64,000 nt of DNA from Sphingobium sp. (GCA_009360885.1 SPEL01000001.1:62001-126000); one strand, 5' to 3'. Positions 8,356 to 18,590 are shown, counted from the first letter of the stretch. Notes: generated by a model from the sequence alone, not told the origin. Program-made: numbers and translations.

Positions 8356-9159
8356 TCAGTGGACGAAGCGGGCGACGACATCCCGGTAGGACCGGCTAAC
8401 CTTCACCTGCGCACCGGATTCCAGCACCAGAAAGCATTCACCATTGGTGTGCGGCTTTACCTGACGCACTTGTGACAGGTTGACGATGGTGGAGCGGTGG
8501 ACGCGCTGAAAATTGCGAGGGTCCAGCCTCTTTTCTAGATCCTTCATGGTTTCGCGCAGGATCAGGCTGTTATCGGCGGTATAGATGCACATATAATCGC
8601 CCGCCGCGTCAATGCGCTCGATGGTGTCGACATCGACGCGGAATATCTGCCCGCGATCCTTGATGTTAATCATCTTCTCATATCGGCTGGAGGCCGGGTT
8701 TTCTTCCTCCTCTGTCGTGAAATCCGACATAGCATCGGGGGCAACCTCGGCCAGAACCTCGCGCAGGCGCTCCGCCTCCTGCACTTGCTTCTTATCCGTC
8801 AGGCGCTGACGCACCCGTTCCAGCGCATCGGCAAGGCGCTGTTCCTCCACCGGCTTCATCAGATAATCCACCGCCTGCGCCTCAAAGGCGCGAATGGCAT
8901 GGTCTGAATAAGCGGTCACAAACACGAACAGCGGCGGCTCTACATCCATTGTGCCTGCAACCACCGAAAAACCATCAAAGCCCGGCATTTGAATGTCGAG
9001 GAAAACCAGATCAGGCTTATGGGTTTTGATGGCACGAATGGCCTCTCGTCCATTCTGGCAGGTTTCGATAATTTCTACATCCGGGTGCGCCGCCAAACGA
9101 AGGCTCAACCCCTGAATAGCGAGGCTTTCGTCATCAACGAGGATGGTGCGAATGGTCAT
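8356..9159 (-). CDS. LytTR-family response regulator
   Basis: The N-terminal receiver domain (residues 1-120) has the acidic pair DD at 9-10, phospho-acceptor D55 in LVFLDIQMPG, and a conserved K in YLMKPVEE. After an acidic linker, a LytTR DNA-binding domain covers about residues 158-267, with RVHRSTIVNLSQV and KVSRSYRDVV. It is a transcription factor controlled by phosphorylation. The histidine kinase gene lies 10 bases upstream in the same operon, making a LytS/LytTR-like pair. No target can be read from the context. The last codons and stop are partly duplicated in the 3' flank (8340-8365). Confidence 0.93.
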   Translation of the reverse strand: MTIRTILVDDESLAIQGLSLRLAAHPDVEIIETCQNGREAIRAIKTHKPDLVFLDIQMPGFDGFSVVAGTMDVEPPLFVFVTAYSDHAIRAFEAQAVDYLMKPVEEQRLADALERVRQRLTDKKQVQEAERLREVLAEVAPDAMSDFTTEEEENPASSRYEKMINIKDRGQIFRVDVDTIERIDAAGDYMCIYTADNSLILRETMKDLEKRLDPRNFQRVHRSTIVNLSQVRQVKPHTNGECFLVLESGAQVKVSRSYRDVVARFVH

Positions 9160-9169
9160 TCTTATTCTT

Positions 9170-10252
9170 TCATGCTTGCTGCGTCACAAGCGGCAATTCG
9201 ATGGTCACAACGAAGCCGCCACCAGGGGTAGAACGCGTGTCGAAGCTATGTCGTTCCCCAAAGGCCTGTGACAGCCTGTCGCGGATATTGACCAGTCCAA
9301 CGCCGGTGGACATATTTGGGCGTGGCGGCAGCGCATTCAAGCCCGGCCCGGTATCGGCCACGGTGATGCGGACAAATTCTCCGGCGGGTTGAGCGGAAAT
9401 GCTGATTTCCGCGCCATCTTCCTTGGGTGTGACGGCATATTTAATCGCATTTTCAACCAATGGTTGCAGCAATAGCGAAGGCAGGGGGGCGTCCGCCACC
9501 TGCGGGTCTATATTGAACTCAGGGCGCAGCCGTTCTTCAAAGCGCATTTTCTCTATCTCCAGATAGAGTTTCAGCGTTTCAACCTCCTGATGGAGCGGCA
9601 CCATGGCGGTGGGTTCATTGACCAGCGTATAGCGCAGAAAAGAGGACAGGCGCGATAACATCGCATTGGCGCGGTCCGTCTGCTTCAATAGCACCAGTGT
9701 GGAAATGCTGTTCAATGTATTAAATAGAAAATGCGGGTTGAGCTGATAGCGCAGCATCGCCAGTTGCGCGCTGGATGCCTGATTTTCCAGTTGCTGGAGC
9801 TGATCGGCTTGCTCTTCAACCGTCAGATAGAAATTAATCGCATAATAAAGCGCGGCCCATGCGAACATCAAGGTAACGGTGAGATAATAAGCACCCAGCA
9901 GCAATTGCACGCCCATGACGCTGCTACCCCGATTTTGTGTCGAAAACACCCATGCGTCGATAAATGCGCCGATGGCTGCGGCTATCAGAACGACCAAAAT
10001 CGAAACAGTCCATGTCACAAAGGGGCGCTGTTTCAGCAAAGTGCGGAATATCACCGCCATCATCAGGGTGAGCGAATAGCCCGTAACCGTCGAGATCAGT
10101 ACCGGAATGAGGAAAGAGAGCGGCTGGCCATTGGCAAGGCCTGATATACCGCGCAGCGCGAATGCGCCAACCCAGCCCACGGACTGTAACTGCCAAAAGG
10201 CGCGGTTTTTGTCCTGAAAAAAAGGTTTAGGCTGGAATGGGTTAACAGACAT
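9170..10252 (-). CDS. LytS/YehU-type sensor histidine kinase
   Basis: The 360-residue protein has four N-terminal membrane helices (about residues 25-145), a short coiled-coil stretch rich in EEQADQLQQLENQ, then a His_kinase (PF06580) domain with the phospho-acceptor motif LRYQLNPHFLFNTLNSIS. The C-terminal HATPase domain has LVENAIKYAV (N box) and DTGPGLNALPP plus GVGLVNIRDRL (G boxes). No extracytoplasmic sensor domain is present, so the signal is probably sensed in or at the membrane. It is the first gene of a two-gene operon with the LytTR regulator. Confidence 0.93.
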   Translation of the reverse strand: MSVNPFQPKPFFQDKNRAFWQLQSVGWVGAFALRGISGLANGQPLSFLIPVLISTVTGYSLTLMMAVIFRTLLKQRPFVTWTVSILVVLIAAAIGAFIDAWVFSTQNRGSSVMGVQLLLGAYYLTVTLMFAWAALYYAINFYLTVEEQADQLQQLENQASSAQLAMLRYQLNPHFLFNTLNSISTLVLLKQTDRANAMLSRLSSFLRYTLVNEPTAMVPLHQEVETLKLYLEIEKMRFEERLRPEFNIDPQVADAPLPSLLLQPLVENAIKYAVTPKEDGAEISISAQPAGEFVRITVADTGPGLNALPPRPNMSTGVGLVNIRDRLSQAFGERHSFDTRSTPGGGFVVTIELPLVTQQA

Positions 10253-10379
10253 GCGGTGAAATCTCTATCCGGGCTGTATCTCTTTGGGGTCATGCATATG
10301 TGGCTTAGCCCCTATTATTGGCCAGTCTGGTAGCGCAAGGCAAAGCTATTTTCGCTATTTCACGTCATGCTGGGAAAGA

Positions 10380-10413
10380 CCAGAGGCTTTATATGGCCAG
10401 AGGCTTTATATGG
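10380..10413. repeat. perfect 17-bp tandem duplication
   Basis: CCAGAGGCTTTATATGG occurs twice back to back (10380-10396 and 10397-10413) in the gap between the kinase gene and rsh. It looks like a recent slippage duplication in non-coding DNA. Confidence 0.9.
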
Positions 10414-10524
10414 GTTGCGCCGTATCAGGCCAGATTGGGGTAGTGGAGGATTGTCAGGAATTTTCCGCCGCTTTCTGTGATTTTTTTGTTGCGCATTGAG
10501 GGGTTTGCGCCACATCGTCTTTTT

Positions 10525-12618
10525 ATGTTGCGTCAGTATGAACTTGTTGAGCGTGTTAAACGCTATAATCCCGATGCGGATGAGGCTCTTCTCAACCGTG
10601 CCTATGTGTTTTCGGTGCAGAAACATGGCTCGCAAAAGCGGGCGAGCGGGGACCCTTATTTCAGCCATCCGATTGAGGTGGCGGGTATCCTTACCGATTT
10701 TCGGATGGATGATAAGACGATCGTGACGGCCCTCCTCCATGATACGCTGGAGGATACCGTCACCACTTATGAGGAAATAGAGGAGCTTTTCGGGGCCGAC
10801 ATTGCCCGGCTGGTCGATGGGGTTACCAAGCTCAGCAAGATTGAGGCGCAATCCGCGACCGAACGGGCGGCGGAAAACCTCCGTAAATTCCTGCTCGCCA
10901 TGTCGGATGATATTCGGGTGTTGCTGGTGAAGCTGGCGGACCGTCTCCACAATATGCGGACGCTACATTTCATTTCGAAGGAAGAGAAACGTCGCCGCAT
11001 CGCGCGCGAGACGATGGAAATATACGCGCCGCTGGCGGAGCGCATTGGCATGTATGATTTCATGCGGGAAATGCAGCTTCTCTCCTTTCAGCAACTGGAG
11101 CCGGATGCCTATGACAGCATCACCAAGCGGCTGGAGCAGCTAAACGAAAGCGGCGTTGATAAGGTTGATCGCATCTGCCTTGATCTGCGGCTGTTGCTCG
11201 ATGAGCTGGGGATGAAGGTCATCGTTTCCGGGCGGGAAAAGCACCCTTATTCCATCTGGCGCAAAATGCAGGAACGCCACATCAGCTTTGAGCAACTGAC
11301 GGATGTGATGGCCTTTCGCGTTATTACCGAAACAACCGAAGATTGTTACCGGGCGCTGGGTATCATTCACACCCATTATAAAATGGTGCCGGGTCGGTTT
11401 AAGGATTATATTTCAACGCCCAAGCGCAACGGCTATCGTTCGCTCCACAGCACGGTCATCCACGGCGAAAATGCACGTATAGAGGTGCAGATTCGCAGTC
11501 AGGAAATGCATGTAGAGAGCGAATATGGCCTCGCGGCGCATTGGGCCTATAAGCAAGGCGGCAGCGGCCCGGATGGGCAGGCTGGCTGGCTGCGGGACCT
11601 CATTGAAATCCTTGATCAGAGCCATGACGCGGACGAACTCCTCGAAAATACGCGGCTTGCGATGTATCAGGACCGTATTTTCGCCTTCAGCCCCAAGGGG
11701 GATTTGTATCAGCTCCCCAAGGGCGCGACTCCGGTGGATTTCGCCTATACCGTGCATACAAAGCTGGGTGGGCAGGCCGTTGGCGCCAAGGTGAATGGCC
11801 GCGTGGTGCCATTGCGCACTGTGCTGGAAAATGGCGATCAGGTTGAGATATTGAAGAGCGAAGGGCAGGAGCCTCAACCGGGCTGGCTGACCTTTGCCAT
11901 CACCGCCAAAGCGCGGGCAGCCATTCGCCGCTATATCCGCAATAAGCAACGCGATGAATCCATCCGAATGGGTGAGAATCTGTTTGAGGAAATTGTTGAT
12001 CGCCTGCCCGTGGAAATTGGCGACAAGGCGATAAAGGCCGGTCTGAAGCGCTTGCAGCTTGAAGATCGCGCAGCCTTAATGATTGCCATTGCCACTCATC
12101 AGGTGACGGATGGAGAGGTGATGGAGGCGCTCATCCCCGGTTCCACTGGTGGGCAAGGGACAGAACATCAGGCCCCGGCACAGCATCACCCGGTTTCCAT
12201 TCGTGGCCTGACGCCGGGTATCGCCTATAGTCTTGGCGATTGCTGCCATCCGGTACCCGGCGACCGGATTGTTGGTTTGCGCCGCACGGGCGAACCGATT
12301 GAGGTGCATACGATTGATTGTATGTCACTGGCGGATGGGCAGGATGCCGACTGGGTTGATCTCGCATGGGATAGCAAATCCAAGGGTGGCACGGCGCGGC
12401 TTCAGGTGATTGTAAAGAACCAGCCGGGCGCGCTCGCCTCCGTCGCGAATATATTTGGCGTCAACAAGGCGAATATATTGAACCTGCAACTGGTGAACCG
12501 CGAAGGGCCGTTCCACACTGACCTTATGGATATTGAGGTGGCAGATGCATCTCATCTGATGCGGATAGTATCGGCGCTGCGGGCGCTGGATTGTGTAGCG
12601 CAGGCAGACCGGGTGTAG
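10525..12618 (+). CDS. rsh: bifunctional (p)ppGpp synthetase/hydrolase Rsh
   Basis: This is the RelA/SpoT homologue that makes and degrades the stringent-response alarmone (p)ppGpp. I start it at MLRQYELVERV (697 residues), where homologues begin; an in-frame TTG 16 codons upstream is less likely. The HD hydrolase domain is intact, with FSHP at 47-50 and HD at 72-73. The synthetase domain carries RFKDYISTPKRNGYRSLH near residue 290, and its RxKD form is typical of bifunctional enzymes. A TGS domain (about 388-450) and a C-terminal ACT domain (about 625-697) complete it. It is probably the only long RSH of the genome, as usual in alphaproteobacteria. Confidence 0.97.
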   Translation: MLRQYELVERVKRYNPDADEALLNRAYVFSVQKHGSQKRASGDPYFSHPIEVAGILTDFRMDDKTIVTALLHDTLEDTVTTYEEIEELFGADIARLVDGVTKLSKIEAQSATERAAENLRKFLLAMSDDIRVLLVKLADRLHNMRTLHFISKEEKRRRIARETMEIYAPLAERIGMYDFMREMQLLSFQQLEPDAYDSITKRLEQLNESGVDKVDRICLDLRLLLDELGMKVIVSGREKHPYSIWRKMQERHISFEQLTDVMAFRVITETTEDCYRALGIIHTHYKMVPGRFKDYISTPKRNGYRSLHSTVIHGENARIEVQIRSQEMHVESEYGLAAHWAYKQGGSGPDGQAGWLRDLIEILDQSHDADELLENTRLAMYQDRIFAFSPKGDLYQLPKGATPVDFAYTVHTKLGGQAVGAKVNGRVVPLRTVLENGDQVEILKSEGQEPQPGWLTFAITAKARAAIRRYIRNKQRDESIRMGENLFEEIVDRLPVEIGDKAIKAGLKRLQLEDRAALMIAIATHQVTDGEVMEALIPGSTGGQGTEHQAPAQHHPVSIRGLTPGIAYSLGDCCHPVPGDRIVGLRRTGEPIEVHTIDCMSLADGQDADWVDLAWDSKSKGGTARLQVIVKNQPGALASVANIFGVNKANILNLQLVNREGPFHTDLMDIEVADASHLMRIVSALRALDCVAQADRV

Positions 12619-12670
12619 AATATCCGTGGTGATCGGTGCGGGATTATTCCCGCACCGCCCGCAGATGTTG

Positions 12671-12991
12671 TTATTCCGCCGCAAATATCTTGGTACCGAC
12701 CACCCCAATGACGATCAGGCCCATGAACATCGCCTGTACCAGCGAAACCTTGTCCCCAAACAGATAAATGCCGCAGATGATGACGCCAACTGCGCCTGCC
12801 CCGGTCCATATTGCATAGGCCGTGCCAGCGGGCAGGTCTTTCATTGCCAGCGCAAGCAACCCCATATTGACGAAACTTAATAGGATCGGGACGGCGGAAA
12901 TGCGCCAGTCCCCTGCTGTGGACGCCCATTTAAGGCTAAGCGCCCAACAGATTTCGGTGATGACGGCAACCGCCAATATGATCCACGCCAT
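12671..12991 (-). CDS. small multidrug resistance (SMR) family exporter, Gdx/SugE-like
   Basis: The 106-residue protein has four hydrophobic helices. The essential membrane glutamate is in the first helix, within VITEICWALSLKWA. The WAxxLK pattern after the Glu resembles the guanidinium exporters Gdx/SugE more than EmrE, which has GTTLMK. The start is the ATG behind AGGAGGAG; the longer reading frame upstream is noise. A single gene, unlike the paired SMR subunits. I could not fit a guanidine riboswitch in the 250-base leader, so the substrate (guanidinium or a quaternary amine) remains open. Confidence 0.85.
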   Translation of the reverse strand: MAWIILAVAVITEICWALSLKWASTAGDWRISAVPILLSFVNMGLLALAMKDLPAGTAYAIWTGAGAVGVIICGIYLFGDKVSLVQAMFMGLIVIGVVGTKIFAAE

Positions 12992-13150
12992 GATATCTCC
13001 TCCTACAGGAAAGCATGTCGGGCTCAGAATAAAAGGCGTGCCAGCCGGAAACCCGTAAGAGGCTGCACACCGAAAGAAAGGCTGCGAAAGGAAGAAGAAG
13101 CCATCATCGCCGCCGCCTGTACGGGGCCTATAAGGGGGATAGCGATAAAA

Positions 13151-13192
13151 GCAAAGCACCCCGACCAATGGAAAACACGGGCCGGGGTGCTT
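13151..13192 (-). terminator. intrinsic terminator of typA
   Basis: AAGCACCCCG pairs with CGGGGTGCTT (arms 13154-13163 and 13183-13192). The minus strand continues TGCTTTTATC. It separates typA from the SMR gene. Confidence 0.75.
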
Positions 13193-13240
13193 ATTCGTTC
13201 AGACTGCCTTGGCCCTAATAGCATGGGGCAGGTGGCTGCA

Positions 13241-15061
13241 TTACTGGGCGTCTGCACTCCGCTTGGCGCGCTTGCGCTCATTCGGGTCCAGATAGCGCTT
13301 ACGCAGACGGACGTTCTGCGGTGTTACTTCCACCAGTTCATCGTCGTTGATATAAGCAATGGCCTGTTCCAGTGTCAGCTTGCGCGGCGGGGTCAGACGG
13401 ATTGCATCATCCTTGCCGCTGGCACGCATATTGGTGAGCTGCTTGGACTTCATCGGGTTGACTTCAAGGTCATCCGGCTTGGCGTTTTCGCCGATAATCA
13501 TGCCTTCATAGAGGGCTTCGCCAACACCAACCATCAAAATACCGCGTTCTTCCAGCGGACCAAGGGCATAAGCATTGGCTTCGCCTGCGCCGTTAGAGAT
13601 CAGCACGCCATTTTTACGGCCTTCGATTTTGCCCTTATAGGGGCCATATTTTTCGAACAGGCGGTTCATGATGCCGGTGCCGCGCGTGTCGGATAGGAAT
13701 TCACCATGATAGCCGATGAGGCCGCGTGACGGAGCAGAGAAGGTGATGCGGGTTTTGCCACCGCCAGAGGGGCGCATATCCGTCATTTCCGCCTTACGGA
13801 TGTTCATCTTATCGACAACCGTACCGGAAAATTCTTCATCCACGTCGATAACGACGGTTTCATAAGGTTCTGTGCGCTTGCCGTCTTCATCGGTGCCGAA
13901 CAGCACGCGGGGGCGGGAAATGCCCAGTTCAAACCCTTCGCGGCGCATGGTTTCGATAAGAACGCCAAGCTGAAGTTCACCGCGACCGGCAACTTCGAAG
14001 CTATCCTTATCGTCCGATTCCGTCACCTTGATGGCGACGTTGGATTCGGCTTCGCGGAACAGACGGTCACGAATCATACGGCTCGTTACCTTGTCGCCTT
14101 CGCGGCCCGCCATCGGCGAGTCATTGACCGCAAAACGCATGGAGAGCGTTGGCGGGTCAATCGGCTGGGCTTCAATCGGTGTGGTGACGCTGGTGTCGGC
14201 AATGGTGTTCGCAACGGTTGCGACGGCAAGGCCTGCAAGCGAAATGATGTCACCTGCCTTGGCTTCGTCCACCGGTACGCGATCCAGACCGCGGAACGAC
14301 ATGATTTTTGACGCGCGACCTGTTTCAAGGACCTTGCCATCAGCATCCAGCGCGTGGATTGGCTGGTTCACCTTAACGGTGCCGGATGTCACGCGGCCCG
14401 TCAGGATACGGCCAAGGAAGTTATCGCGATCCAGCAGGGTGACGAGGAAGGTGAAGGGTGCGTCAGCATCCAGTGCTGGCGGCGGCACATGGTCGACGAT
14501 CTTCTGGAACAGCGGAGTCAATGTGCCTTCGCGCAGGTGCGATTCGGTGTTGGCATAGCCGTTGCGGCCCGATGCATAAAGCACAGGGAAATCAAGCTGT
14601 TCATCGGTCGCATCAAGCGAAACGAACAGATCGAACACTTCGTCCAGCACTTCCTGAATGCGCTCATCGGGGCGGTCAACCTTGTTGACGACGACGATAG
14701 GCTTCAGGCCCAGCGCCAGCGCCTTGCCGGTCACAAACTTCGTCTGTGGCATAGCGCCTTCGGACGAATCGACCAGCAGAACCACGCCGTCTACCATAGA
14801 GAGGATGCGTTCTACTTCGCCGCCAAAGTCGGCGTGGCCGGGTGTGTCGACGATGTTGATGCGGGTGCCTTCCCACTCAATCGAGGTCGGCTTGGCAAGA
14901 ATGGTGATGCCACGTTCTTTTTCAAGATCGTTGCTATCCATCGCGCGTTCTTCTACGCGCTGATTGTCACGGAAAGTCCCGGACTGGCGAAAAAGCTGGT
15001 CAACCAGCGTTGTTTTACCATGATCGACGTGCGCGATAATGGCAATATTGCGGAGGCTCAT
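13241..15061 (-). CDS. typA: ribosome-associated GTPase TypA/BipA
   Basis: The 606-residue translational GTPase begins [20 protein letters not shown] (G1), with RGITI (switch I), DTPGHADF (G3) and NKVD (G4). An EF-Tu-like domain II, EF-G-like domains III and V, and a BipA-specific C-terminal domain follow; the motif [20 protein letters not shown] lies near the end. TypA helps late 50S assembly and growth under stress, binding the ribosome where EF-G does. Length and motifs are standard. Flanked by its own terminator. Confidence 0.98.
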   Translation of the reverse strand: MSLRNIAIIAHVDHGKTTLVDQLFRQSGTFRDNQRVEERAMDSNDLEKERGITILAKPTSIEWEGTRINIVDTPGHADFGGEVERILSMVDGVVLLVDSSEGAMPQTKFVTGKALALGLKPIVVVNKVDRPDERIQEVLDEVFDLFVSLDATDEQLDFPVLYASGRNGYANTESHLREGTLTPLFQKIVDHVPPPALDADAPFTFLVTLLDRDNFLGRILTGRVTSGTVKVNQPIHALDADGKVLETGRASKIMSFRGLDRVPVDEAKAGDIISLAGLAVATVANTIADTSVTTPIEAQPIDPPTLSMRFAVNDSPMAGREGDKVTSRMIRDRLFREAESNVAIKVTESDDKDSFEVAGRGELQLGVLIETMRREGFELGISRPRVLFGTDEDGKRTEPYETVVIDVDEEFSGTVVDKMNIRKAEMTDMRPSGGGKTRITFSAPSRGLIGYHGEFLSDTRGTGIMNRLFEKYGPYKGKIEGRKNGVLISNGAGEANAYALGPLEERGILMVGVGEALYEGMIIGENAKPDDLEVNPMKSKQLTNMRASGKDDAIRLTPPRKLTLEQAIAYINDDELVEVTPQNVRLRKRYLDPNERKRAKRSADAQ

Positions 15062-15308
15062 AAAAGATAGTCTCGTATTTTGGGAAGGATATATGTGGCC
15101 GCCCCCCTATAGCAATAAGGCTGTTTCCACAAGCATTTCCGGCGGCGGCAAAGGTTTCCCAATCCCTGGCTGTGGTGCGGGATAAAGGCTCTGCTGCTTC
15201 ATGGGGCAATTGCGCAGGCGGAATTGAGGGCGATTAATGATGCAGCGCGGCGAACATCGCACCAATATTTCGGCTATAGTGCGATAGTTGCCACAGTATC
15301 GGGCGATA

Positions 15309-15920
15309 TTATAAGGGCCGGGTCATTTCCTCAATCAATGGGCGGTGGGGTTGATATCGCTCCATCGAGTCGATGAGGGCGGGCAGGCTGTCTCGTGCAA
15401 TCATGATGCCTGCATGGGCCGGACGGATGAAGCCGGTTTCAATCATATTCCGGTTGAAGGCGATAAGCAGGTCGTAAAATCCAAAAGCGTTGAGGACCCC
15501 AACGGGCTTGGAATGATAGCCCAGTTGCGCCCAGCTAATGGCTTCCCACAGTTCATCCATGGTGCCGACGCCACCGGGCAGCGTCAGGAATGCATCGGAA
15601 AGGCTGGTAAACAGCGCCTTACGGCTGTGCATGTCTGGAACGATGTGCAGGTCAGTGAGGCCGCGATGGGCGGCTTCTGCCTTCACCAACGCCTCCGGTA
15701 TAACGCCGATGACCTCTCCGCCTTCGGCCAGAGCGGCATCCGCCACGGCGCCCATCAGGCCCAGCCTACCCCCGCCGTACACGATGGTGATACCCCATCG
15801 GGCGAGTTCTGCGCCAACCTCCCGCGCGAGGTCGATATACCGCGGGTCTGCTGGCGTGGCGGAACCGCAATAGATGGCAATACGCTTCAGGCGGGTTCTG
15901 GGGCTCTTCTGGTCATTCAT
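15309..15920 (-). CDS. LOG family nucleoside 5'-monophosphate phosphoribohydrolase
   Basis: The 203-residue Rossmann-like protein carries the LOG signature: YCGS near residue 17, VYGGGRLGLMGAVAD at 48-61, an MHSRK segment ending at residue 101, and PGGVGTMDE at 115-123. LOG enzymes split AMP or cytokinin nucleotides into base and ribose 5-phosphate; in bacteria the usual role is nucleotide turnover. The start codon overlaps the stop of crtI by four bases, so both are translated from one message, although no metabolic link is known. Confidence 0.92.
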   Translation of the reverse strand: MNDQKSPRTRLKRIAIYCGSATPADPRYIDLAREVGAELARWGITIVYGGGRLGLMGAVADAALAEGGEVIGVIPEALVKAEAAHRGLTDLHIVPDMHSRKALFTSLSDAFLTLPGGVGTMDELWEAISWAQLGYHSKPVGVLNAFGFYDLLIAFNRNMIETGFIRPAHAGIMIARDSLPALIDSMERYQPHRPLIEEMTRPL

Positions 15921-17425
15921 AGAATGTCTTTCTGTATCATCTGCGCGGTGATGCGCGCACCAGCCAGCACAGCCGGAATTCCCGCGCCAGGGTGGGTGCC
16001 TGCGCCAGCCAGATAGAGATTGGGAATGACATCATCGCGATTATGCGGCCGCATCCATCCGCTTTGTGACAGGGCTGGCTCCAATGAGTTCAGGCTGCCA
16101 CGCCACAGGCCAAAATCTGCCGCATAATCGGGTGGGGCCAGATGGAAACGGGTGATGATGCGTTCTTCAATGTCAGGGATCAGCCGATGGCCGATTTCCT
16201 GTAATATGCGTTCGGCATAAAGCGGTCCCTGTTCCTGCCAGTCAATCGGCAGCTTGCCCATATGCGGTACGGGTACGGTCGCCCGGAAAACCGAGCATCC
16301 CTCCGGCGCGAGGCTGGGGTCTGTTACTGTCGGATGGTCCAGAAATATCGCCATATCGGCGGAAAGCAGGCCATGCTGAAATATATCGGTCATCAGCCCG
16401 GTAAAGCGCGGGCCGGGCAGGAACATCCGGTGGGCTATGCCCGGCCAAGTGCCACGCATACCGAAAAACAACGTGAAGGCGCTTGGGCTCCAGTGTTTGC
16501 GGGAAAGCGCCTCTGCCTGTTTCGCACCGCGTGGGTGACTGGCAAGCAATTCGCTGTAAAGGCGCATCAGATCAACCGTGCTGGCGATAGTATCGGCCTC
16601 TCCATGCCAGCCATCCTGCGTGACAACGGCAGTGATCCGGTCGCCAATGGTATCGAGGCGCACCACCGGATCCCCCAGTCGCATGGTGCCGCCAATGCGT
16701 TCAAACTGTGTAATCATCGCCGCGATCAGGCGATGTGTGCCCCCGCGCACAGCCCACAGGCCGCTCTCTTGCTCCAGCCGCCATCCGGCTGCGTGCCATG
16801 CCGGGGTTGTCAGGGGATTACCACCATAGAGCAAAGTTTGAAAACTGAGGGCCTGGCGAAGATATTCATTGCGAACGGTGCTGGAAACCAGCCCATAAAC
16901 GCTGCGCCAGCTTTGCATTTGCATCAGGGTGGGCAGCATTTTCGCCATAGAGGGAAAATCGGTAAAGGATGTAGCAGTCCATTGCCGGTTCAGGCCTCGT
17001 AGCGCTTCGGTGCTATAATTGGTGAAACGCTCATACCCTGCAAGATCACTACTATCGAGTCTGGCGATTTCCTGCTTGATGGCGGTATCATCTGCGCTGA
17101 TGTCAAATTGTGTGCCATCCGGCCACATCAGCCGCAGATGCGGGGCAACCGGGCATAGTGCCACATCCTGCGCCATATCCTGACCGGTGAGACGCCATAA
17201 TTCGGCAAAGCTATCCGGTGAGGTGAGGGTGGAAGGGCCGGTGTCGAAGGTGAATCCGTCGCGCACAAATATACCGGCCCCGCCGCCTGCGCGTTCTTTT
17301 CCTTCCACGATCGTGGTGGCAATGCCCGCTGATTGCAGACGAATACCGAGCGCAAGGCCGCCTATGCCCGCGCCAATGATGATCGCGCTTTTCTTTTCCT
17401 GTGCGGGGGTGGGTGCTGGGGTCAT
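15917..17425 (-). CDS. crtI: phytoene desaturase CrtI-type
   Basis: The 502-residue FAD enzyme starts with a dinucleotide-binding fold (AIIIGAGIGGLALGIRLQSAG, broken after 20 residues by normal sequence) and the GGGAGIFVRDGFTFDTGP segment typical of CrtI. It ends with the carotenoid-desaturase motif NLYLAGAGTHPGAGIPAVL. CrtI desaturates phytoene towards lycopene or neurosporene at the membrane. The other carotenoid genes (crtB, crtY, crtZ) are not in the window. The 3' end overlaps the LOG gene. Assignment to the CrtI family is firm; the number of desaturation steps cannot be read. Confidence 0.92.
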   Translation of the reverse strand: MTPAPTPAQEKKSAIIIGAGIGGLALGIRLQSAGIATTIVEGKERAGGGAGIFVRDGFTFDTGPSTLTSPDSFAELWRLTGQDMAQDVALCPVAPHLRLMWPDGTQFDISADDTAIKQEIARLDSSDLAGYERFTNYSTEALRGLNRQWTATSFTDFPSMAKMLPTLMQMQSWRSVYGLVSSTVRNEYLRQALSFQTLLYGGNPLTTPAWHAAGWRLEQESGLWAVRGGTHRLIAAMITQFERIGGTMRLGDPVVRLDTIGDRITAVVTQDGWHGEADTIASTVDLMRLYSELLASHPRGAKQAEALSRKHWSPSAFTLFFGMRGTWPGIAHRMFLPGPRFTGLMTDIFQHGLLSADMAIFLDHPTVTDPSLAPEGCSVFRATVPVPHMGKLPIDWQEQGPLYAERILQEIGHRLIPDIEERIITRFHLAPPDYAADFGLWRGSLNSLEPALSQSGWMRPHNRDDVIPNLYLAGAGTHPGAGIPAVLAGARITAQMIQKDIL

Positions 17426-17654
17426 GCGCCTCTCCGCCTGTTAGTTACCATGAAACATTGCGGCCCTTATGCGCACAGTATGGCCGTGGCACAAGACGCT
17501 ATTGGCCGTTTTCATGGTCATCTGGCCTGTTCTTGCGCCCTTGGCCTTAGCAGCATAACAGGGGGTAGCGATGAATAACATGATGTTCGGGGGATATGCG
17601 GGTAAGGGGATAGTCGCCTGCCTGTATCTGCAATTTGGGGAAGGGGGGATCGCT

Positions 17655-18563
17655 ATGCACGCGGAGGATAATCGCCGGGTGATGACGGGCATATTGCTCG
17701 CTATCGGGGCGTATATTGCATATCCCATGGGGGATGCGATGGTGAAGGCGATTAGTAATGATTTTCCCGGCACCGGCATATCTGCGCTGCGTTATGTGTT
17801 TAGTACAATTGTGCTGGGCATTGCCTCTTATTGCTATGACCCGATAGCTTTTCGGAAATTTCCCCGACCTTTGTTGCAGATTGGTCGTGGGGCAATGGTG
17901 TCTTTTTCCACCGCGACCTTTTTCGTGGCCCTTGGTTTTCTGCCATTGGGTGCGGCAACCGTTATCATGTATCTGAACCCTGTTATCATCGTCATCCTCT
18001 CCAGCCTGTTTCTGGGGGAAAAGGTGCCAAAGGTGGCGTGGGTTGCGACGCTTGTTGCCTTTCTGGGTGTCATCATCGTCATCCGGCCCAATATCATCAC
18101 CATTGGTTGGGTGGGGTTGCTGCCATTGGTGACGGCACTGTGTATGGCGATTTTCATTATATTGAACCGGCTGGGTGCCGGACTTTCCAGCATTATTCAT
18201 GCCCAGTTTCTGATTTCCTTATGCGCTATGGTGATTTCATCAGTGCTGGCCATTTGTGGTCATTTCAGCGGTATTGAGCGGCTCCATCTGTTCATGCCGT
18301 CCATGCATGTGTTGCTGGGCTGCGCTTTCGTAGCAATGACAGCGACGGCCGCGCATGGTTTTATCATCATGGCGGCAGAGCGCGTGGAAGCGGGAAGGAT
18401 CGCTCCCTTCGCCTATACGCAATTGCTGGTGGCGGTACTGCTCGGAGTGGTGTTTTTCAGGGATAGGCTTGATGCGATGACTTTGCTGGGTGGCGCGATG
18501 ATTGTTGGCGCGGGGCTGGCGACATGGAAGGCGCAGCGCAAGGGCGCAGACCGCAGAAACTGA
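17655..18563 (+). CDS. EamA/DMT family transporter
   Basis: The product has ten hydrophobic segments in the two-fold EamA repeat: the first repeat opens with TGILLAIGAYIAYPMGDAMVK and ends at LGVIIVIRP, the second begins with TIGWVGLLPLVTALCM and ends at MIVGAGLATWKA. DMT proteins export metabolites or drugs through the inner membrane. Two ATG starts have good ribosome sites. I prefer 17655 (302 residues, GGAAGGGGGG upstream), which gives normal family length; 17571 would add 28 residues. Substrate unknown. A thiamine-riboswitch transcript begins just downstream. Confidence 0.85.
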   Translation: MHAEDNRRVMTGILLAIGAYIAYPMGDAMVKAISNDFPGTGISALRYVFSTIVLGIASYCYDPIAFRKFPRPLLQIGRGAMVSFSTATFFVALGFLPLGAATVIMYLNPVIIVILSSLFLGEKVPKVAWVATLVAFLGVIIVIRPNIITIGWVGLLPLVTALCMAIFIILNRLGAGLSSIIHAQFLISLCAMVISSVLAICGHFSGIERLHLFMPSMHVLLGCAFVAMTATAAHGFIIMAAERVEAGRIAPFAYTQLLVAVLLGVVFFRDRLDAMTLLGGAMIVGAGLATWKAQRKGADRRN

Positions 18564-18590
18564 CAAACAGGAATTGATTACCCCAAGCCC

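Noticed and set aside
10477-10524. Upstream TTG start for rsh adding 16 residues
   Set aside because: The extension has no similarity to Rsh proteins, which start at MLRQYELVERV.
12992-13150. Guanidine riboswitch before the Gdx-like SMR gene
   Set aside because: The leader contains ACGGGTTTCCGGCTGG, but I could not place the conserved guanidine-I, -II or -III elements. A cmsearch with the Rfam models would settle it.
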